Part shown: positions 6,350 through 8,992 of the stretch, one piece after another
Numbering within the stretch: the stretch's first letter is position 1
Layout: every line of letters begins with the position of its first letter
From: Erythrobacter sp. 34-65-8
Lineage (GTDB): Bacteria > Pseudomonadota > Alphaproteobacteria > Sphingomonadales > Sphingomonadaceae
DNA: 8,992 bases
Assembly (NCBI GenBank): GCA_002278985.1
Contig: NCJP01000049.1
Coordinates: 1 to 8,992 of the forward strand
Direction of reading: 5' to 3'
The notes under the pieces: generated by a model
What the model was told of the DNA's origin: nothing
What the model saw: only the letters and a program-made list of their open reading frames with translations
Databases searched by the model: none
Made by a program: the position numbers and the translations under genes

Positions 6350-8992
6350 ATGTCGCGCTTCGCACCCAGGGCATTTGGCCAACCTGCGCTTGGCGCCATC
6401 GCACTCGCTGCGGTGGCGCTTGGCGCGTCTGCGCCGGCCCTGGCACAATCGCGCTGGCAGGCGAGCGACGATGATGCGCTGTTGATGAAGTTCACCGTCG
6501 GCAAGCATGAATTCCTCAACGAAGTCCGCGGCTACCAGACCGACCGCGGTGTGTGCCTCGATCTGGGTGACGTCATCCAGTCGTTCGATCTGCCGGTGCG
6601 CCTCGACAAGAAGTCGCGCCGCGCAACCGGCTGGCTGTTCTCGGAAGACCAGACCTTCGTGATCGACCGCGACTCAAATACGGTACAAAACAAGAACACA
6701 GGCGCAGCGCCGATCCAAGATGAGATCCTCGATACTCCCGAGGGCTGGTGTGTCCGGCTGGAGGCGCTCTCGCGCTGGTTCGGGGTGGGCATGACTGCCG
6801 ACCTCTACAATTCGGCAATCCGGATCGATAACGCCGCGAAACTGCCGTTTATCGAGGCAATCGAGCGCAGAAGTCGCGCCGCGCGACTTCGCAAGCCTTC
6901 GCAGACTTTCGATCTGGCAGCTTTCCCGAGGGCCGACGCCGAATACCGGCTCTGGCGGACCCCTTCAGTCGATGTGAACCTTCAGGCCCGCGCCAGCAGC
7001 GTATCGGGCACGACCACCCGCTCGGTCCGCTACGAAATGACGGCTGCAGGGGAGCTGGGCAAGGCTAGCTACACTGCCCGCCTGGCATCGGATGACCGGC
7101 TCCAGCCCCAGTCCCTGCGCGTCACCGCCTATCGCAACCAGCCTGAAGGCGGGCTGCTCGGACCGCTCAGTGCGACCCGTGTCGCCGCCGGCGATGTCGA
7201 ACTGCTGCCCGGGCAGTTGACCGGCCGCAGCGTGGTCGGCCGGGGCGCATTTATCGGCAACCGGCCGCTTGGCGCCTCGGCGCGCTTTGCCACCACCACC
7301 CTGCGCGGTGCCCTGCCCGCCGGGTGGGATGCCGAACTCTATCGCAATGGCCAGCTGATCGCCTTCCAGCAGGAAGATGGTAGCGGACGCTACCTGTTCG
7401 ATGAGATTGACCTGCAGTTCGGCCGCAACGAGTTCGAGATCGTGCTCTATGGCCCGCAAGGCCAGGTCCGCCGGGTGCGGGAAGACGTTCCGGTGGGCCG
7501 GGAGATGGTCCAGCCTGGCAAGACTTTCTATTGGGGCGGCATTGTCCAGCAGGACCGCGACCTGATCGAGCTGCGCAAGCGATTCGTCCTGCCCGATTCC
7601 GGCCACTGGCGCTGGGGCGTGGGGGTCGAGCGCGGGCTGGACGAGCGCACCAGCGTTGCCCTCGGCTACCAGAGCTTCGTGCTCTCCGGCAAAAGACGAC
7701 AATACCTGGAGGCCAATCTGCAACGCACCTTCGGCGCAATGCAGGTGCAACTGGCTGGCGCGCACGAACTCGGCGCTGGTTTCTTCGTCGAGGCAACCGC
7801 CCTTGGCAAGGTGGGGCCGGTCAACCTTGCGGCCAACGCCGCCTGGGTCACAGGTGCCTTCCAGAGCGATTTCGGCAGCGATACGCTGAACTACCGGGCG
7901 GGGCTGCGGGCTGATACCTCGTTGAAAATGGGAAAATTTGTCCTGCCAATCCAAGCCGGGGTCAGCCGGATCGAGCGCCGCGACGGGTCAAAGGTTAACG
8001 AATGGTTTCTGGGCACCAGCGCGCGCGTGCTGGGCACCAGCCTGAGGGCGGAGCTGCGCCGCGAATCGGGCAGCGCGGGCAACGATCCGGGAACCCGGCT
8101 GCGCCTTCTCGCCAGCCGCCGCCTGTTCGGGCTGCCGTTGCGGGCCGGGGCGGATTTCGTCCTCGATGGCCCGGACAAGGGGCTTGAGCGGGCCCGCCTG
8201 TCGACCGGCAAGCGGCTCGATGACAAATCGGATCTCAACTTCGAGGCCGAGTTTGAAACCGCCACCGGGACGACCGACTTCACGCTTGGGTACACTCGCG
8301 ATTTCAGGCGGTTCGCTCTCAGAGCCGATGCAAGCTATGCCACCAATGGCGGGATCGGTGCCAATGTTTCGCTCGCCTTCAGTCTCGGCCCGGACCCGGC
8401 CAGGGGGGGCGTGCGGATGACCAGCCAGCGCCTTGCCCGCAATGGCCAGGCCTCGGTCACGGTATTCCGCGATGATGACGGGGACGGCCGCCTTTCGCCG
8501 GGTGAAGAGCCGATCGAGGGCGTAATGGTGGAGGCCGGCCTGCGTTTCCGCGACGCGGTGACGGGCGAAAACGGCAAGGCGGTGGTCGATGGCCTTGCCC
8601 CGTTCCAGCCGGTGCTGGTGGGTGTTGATCTGTCCTCGCTGGACGACCCGTTTCTTGTTCCCGCCAGCAAGGGGGTCGTGGTCGTGCCGCGACCGGGTGT
8701 GGCCACGGAAGTGCTCCTGCCGATCTCGCCTTCGGGCGAAGTAGAAGGTACGCTCCTTACCCCGAACGGAACGCCACAGGCCGGCGCGGAGCTGGAGCTG
8801 GTTGATCGCAAGGGAGCGGTGGTGGCCTCAACCCTGAGCGAATACGACGGGTTCTTCCTGTTCGACCGCGTGCCCTATGGTCAGTACCGCCTTCGCCTGA
8901 CCCCGGCCGTGGCCCGCAAGCTGGAGGTGCGTGAGACAATCCCCGTTTCGATCACGCTCGACCGGCTGACCGATATTGCCCGGCTGGGCGTT
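6350..8992 (+). CDS. Outer-membrane fimbrial usher-like protein with C-terminal EF-hand/SdrB-like modules (3' truncated)
   Basis: The frame is open for 881 codons and runs off the window. A signal peptide precedes cleavage after ALA at residue 32. Residues 35-160 form an N-terminal domain with the only two cysteines seen, Cys69 and Cys134. Residues about 300-390 resemble the usher plug (GWDAELYRNGQLIAFQQ, LFDEIDLQFGRNEFEIVLYG). From FYWGG (about 393) to about 690, alternating polar/hydrophobic strands suit a beta-barrel. A Ca-binding-type module follows: DDDGDGRLSPGE (708-719) fits the EF-hand loop with acidic residues at 1, 3, 5 and 12, as in SdrD-B-type repeats. A carboxypeptidase-regulatory-like sandwich starts about 797 (GTLLTPNGTPQAGAELEL). 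Ushers thread subunits across the outer membrane. The ATG at 6350 gives the signal peptide, but its ribosome-binding site is poor, suggesting coupling to the chaperone gene. The long antisense frame at 6965-7954 is a shadow. Confidence 0.78.
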   Translation, partial: MSRFAPRAFGQPALGAIALAAVALGASAPALAQSRWQASDDDALLMKFTVGKHEFLNEVRGYQTDRGVCLDLGDVIQSFDLPVRLDKKSRRATGWLFSEDQTFVIDRDSNTVQNKNTGAAPIQDEILDTPEGWCVRLEALSRWFGVGMTADLYNSAIRIDNAAKLPFIEAIERRSRAARLRKPSQTFDLAAFPRADAEYRLWRTPSVDVNLQARASSVSGTTTRSVRYEMTAAGELGKASYTARLASDDRLQPQSLRVTAYRNQPEGGLLGPLSATRVAAGDVELLPGQLTGRSVVGRGAFIGNRPLGASARFATTTLRGALPAGWDAELYRNGQLIAFQQEDGSGRYLFDEIDLQFGRNEFEIVLYGPQGQVRRVREDVPVGREMVQPGKTFYWGGIVQQDRDLIELRKRFVLPDSGHWRWGVGVERGLDERTSVALGYQSFVLSGKRRQYLEANLQRTFGAMQVQLAGAHELGAGFFVEATALGKVGPVNLAANAAWVTGAFQSDFGSDTLNYRAGLRADTSLKMGKFVLPIQAGVSRIERRDGSKVNEWFLGTSARVLGTSLRAELRRESGSAGNDPGTRLRLLASRRLFGLPLRAGADFVLDGPDKGLERARLSTGKRLDDKSDLNFEAEFETATGTTDFTLGYTRDFRRFALRADASYATNGGIGANVSLAFSLGPDPARGGVRMTSQRLARNGQASVTVFRDDDGDGRLSPGEEPIEGVMVEAGLRFRDAVTGENGKAVVDGLAPFQPVLVGVDLSSLDDPFLVPASKGVVVVPRPGVATEVLLPISPSGEVEGTLLTPNGTPQAGAELELVDRKGAVVASTLSEYDGFFLFDRVPYGQYRLRLTPAVARKLEVRETIPVSITLDRLTDIARLGV
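6609..6624 (+). repeat. 16-bp direct repeat, copy 1 (in usher gene)
   Basis: AGAAGTCGCGCCGCGC occurs here and again at 6869-6884, 260 bp apart and in a different reading frame. Chance or a short recurrent genomic motif are both possible. Confidence 0.5.
6869..6890 (+). repeat. 16-bp direct repeat copy 2 overlapping a perfect hairpin
   Basis: The second copy of AGAAGTCGCGCCGCGC (6869-6884) extends into a 9-bp perfect inverted repeat: GAAGTCGCG (6870-6878), a 3-base loop CCG, then CGCGACTTC (6882-6890). It lies in the linker after the N-terminal domain of the usher (residues RRSRAARLR), a basic stretch that could tolerate such a sequence. Confidence 0.5.

Noticed and set aside
6965..7954. Long minus-strand open frame (329 codons) opposite the usher gene
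   Set aside because: The plus strand encodes a continuous 881-codon protein with a signal peptide and usher-like plug. The antisense peptide shows no family motif or ribosome-binding site.
1..8992. CRISPR arrays, tRNA genes, insertion sequences, toxin-antitoxin pairs
   Set aside because: No regular repeat-spacer pattern, cloverleaf, transposase motif or small paired genes were seen on either strand.

Overview
The window is about 9 kb of GC-rich DNA from an alphaproteobacterium. Sphingomonadales, perhaps Erythrobacteraceae, is my best guess. It rests on the gene order mnmE-mnmG-rsmG-parA-parB, the style of the proteins, a DUF4402 protein beside an unusual chaperone/usher pair, and CtrA-like TTAA motifs in the promoter regions. 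Every gene lies on the plus strand. The mnmE-to-parB block with parS sites is typical of the neighbourhood of the chromosome origin; no origin is visible here.

Left half (1-4426): the last 31 codons of mnmE; a perfect 16-bp parS palindrome directly after its stop codon; then mnmG, rsmG, parA and parB. These four genes are joined by three successive 4-base ATGA stop/start overlaps, so they look like one translationally coupled operon. MnmE and MnmG modify the tRNA wobble uridine, RsmG methylates 16S rRNA, and ParA/ParB with parS segregate the chromosome. Two more parS sites, each one base from the palindrome, sit inside rsmG. They are near mirror images of each other on opposite strands.

Right half (4427-8992): a surface-fibre locus. 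It has a secreted DUF4402 protein (probable pilin-like subunit), a strong hairpin terminator, a PapD-like periplasmic chaperone, and a large outer-membrane usher-like protein that runs off the right edge. The usher appears to carry a plug and a beta-barrel, then a C-terminal part with a canonical EF-hand calcium loop and carboxypeptidase-regulatory-like beta-sandwich modules. Both promoter regions contain TTAA/TTAACC motifs resembling binding sites for the cell-cycle regulator CtrA.

The most interesting non-coding signal is the leader of the DUF4402 gene (about 4555-4654). It can fold into a closed stem with two internal hairpins. The 3' strand of the first hairpin is also complementary to the ribosome-binding region just before the ATG. 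This is the layout of a translational switch (riboswitch or protein-controlled leader), and I do not recognise it as a known class.
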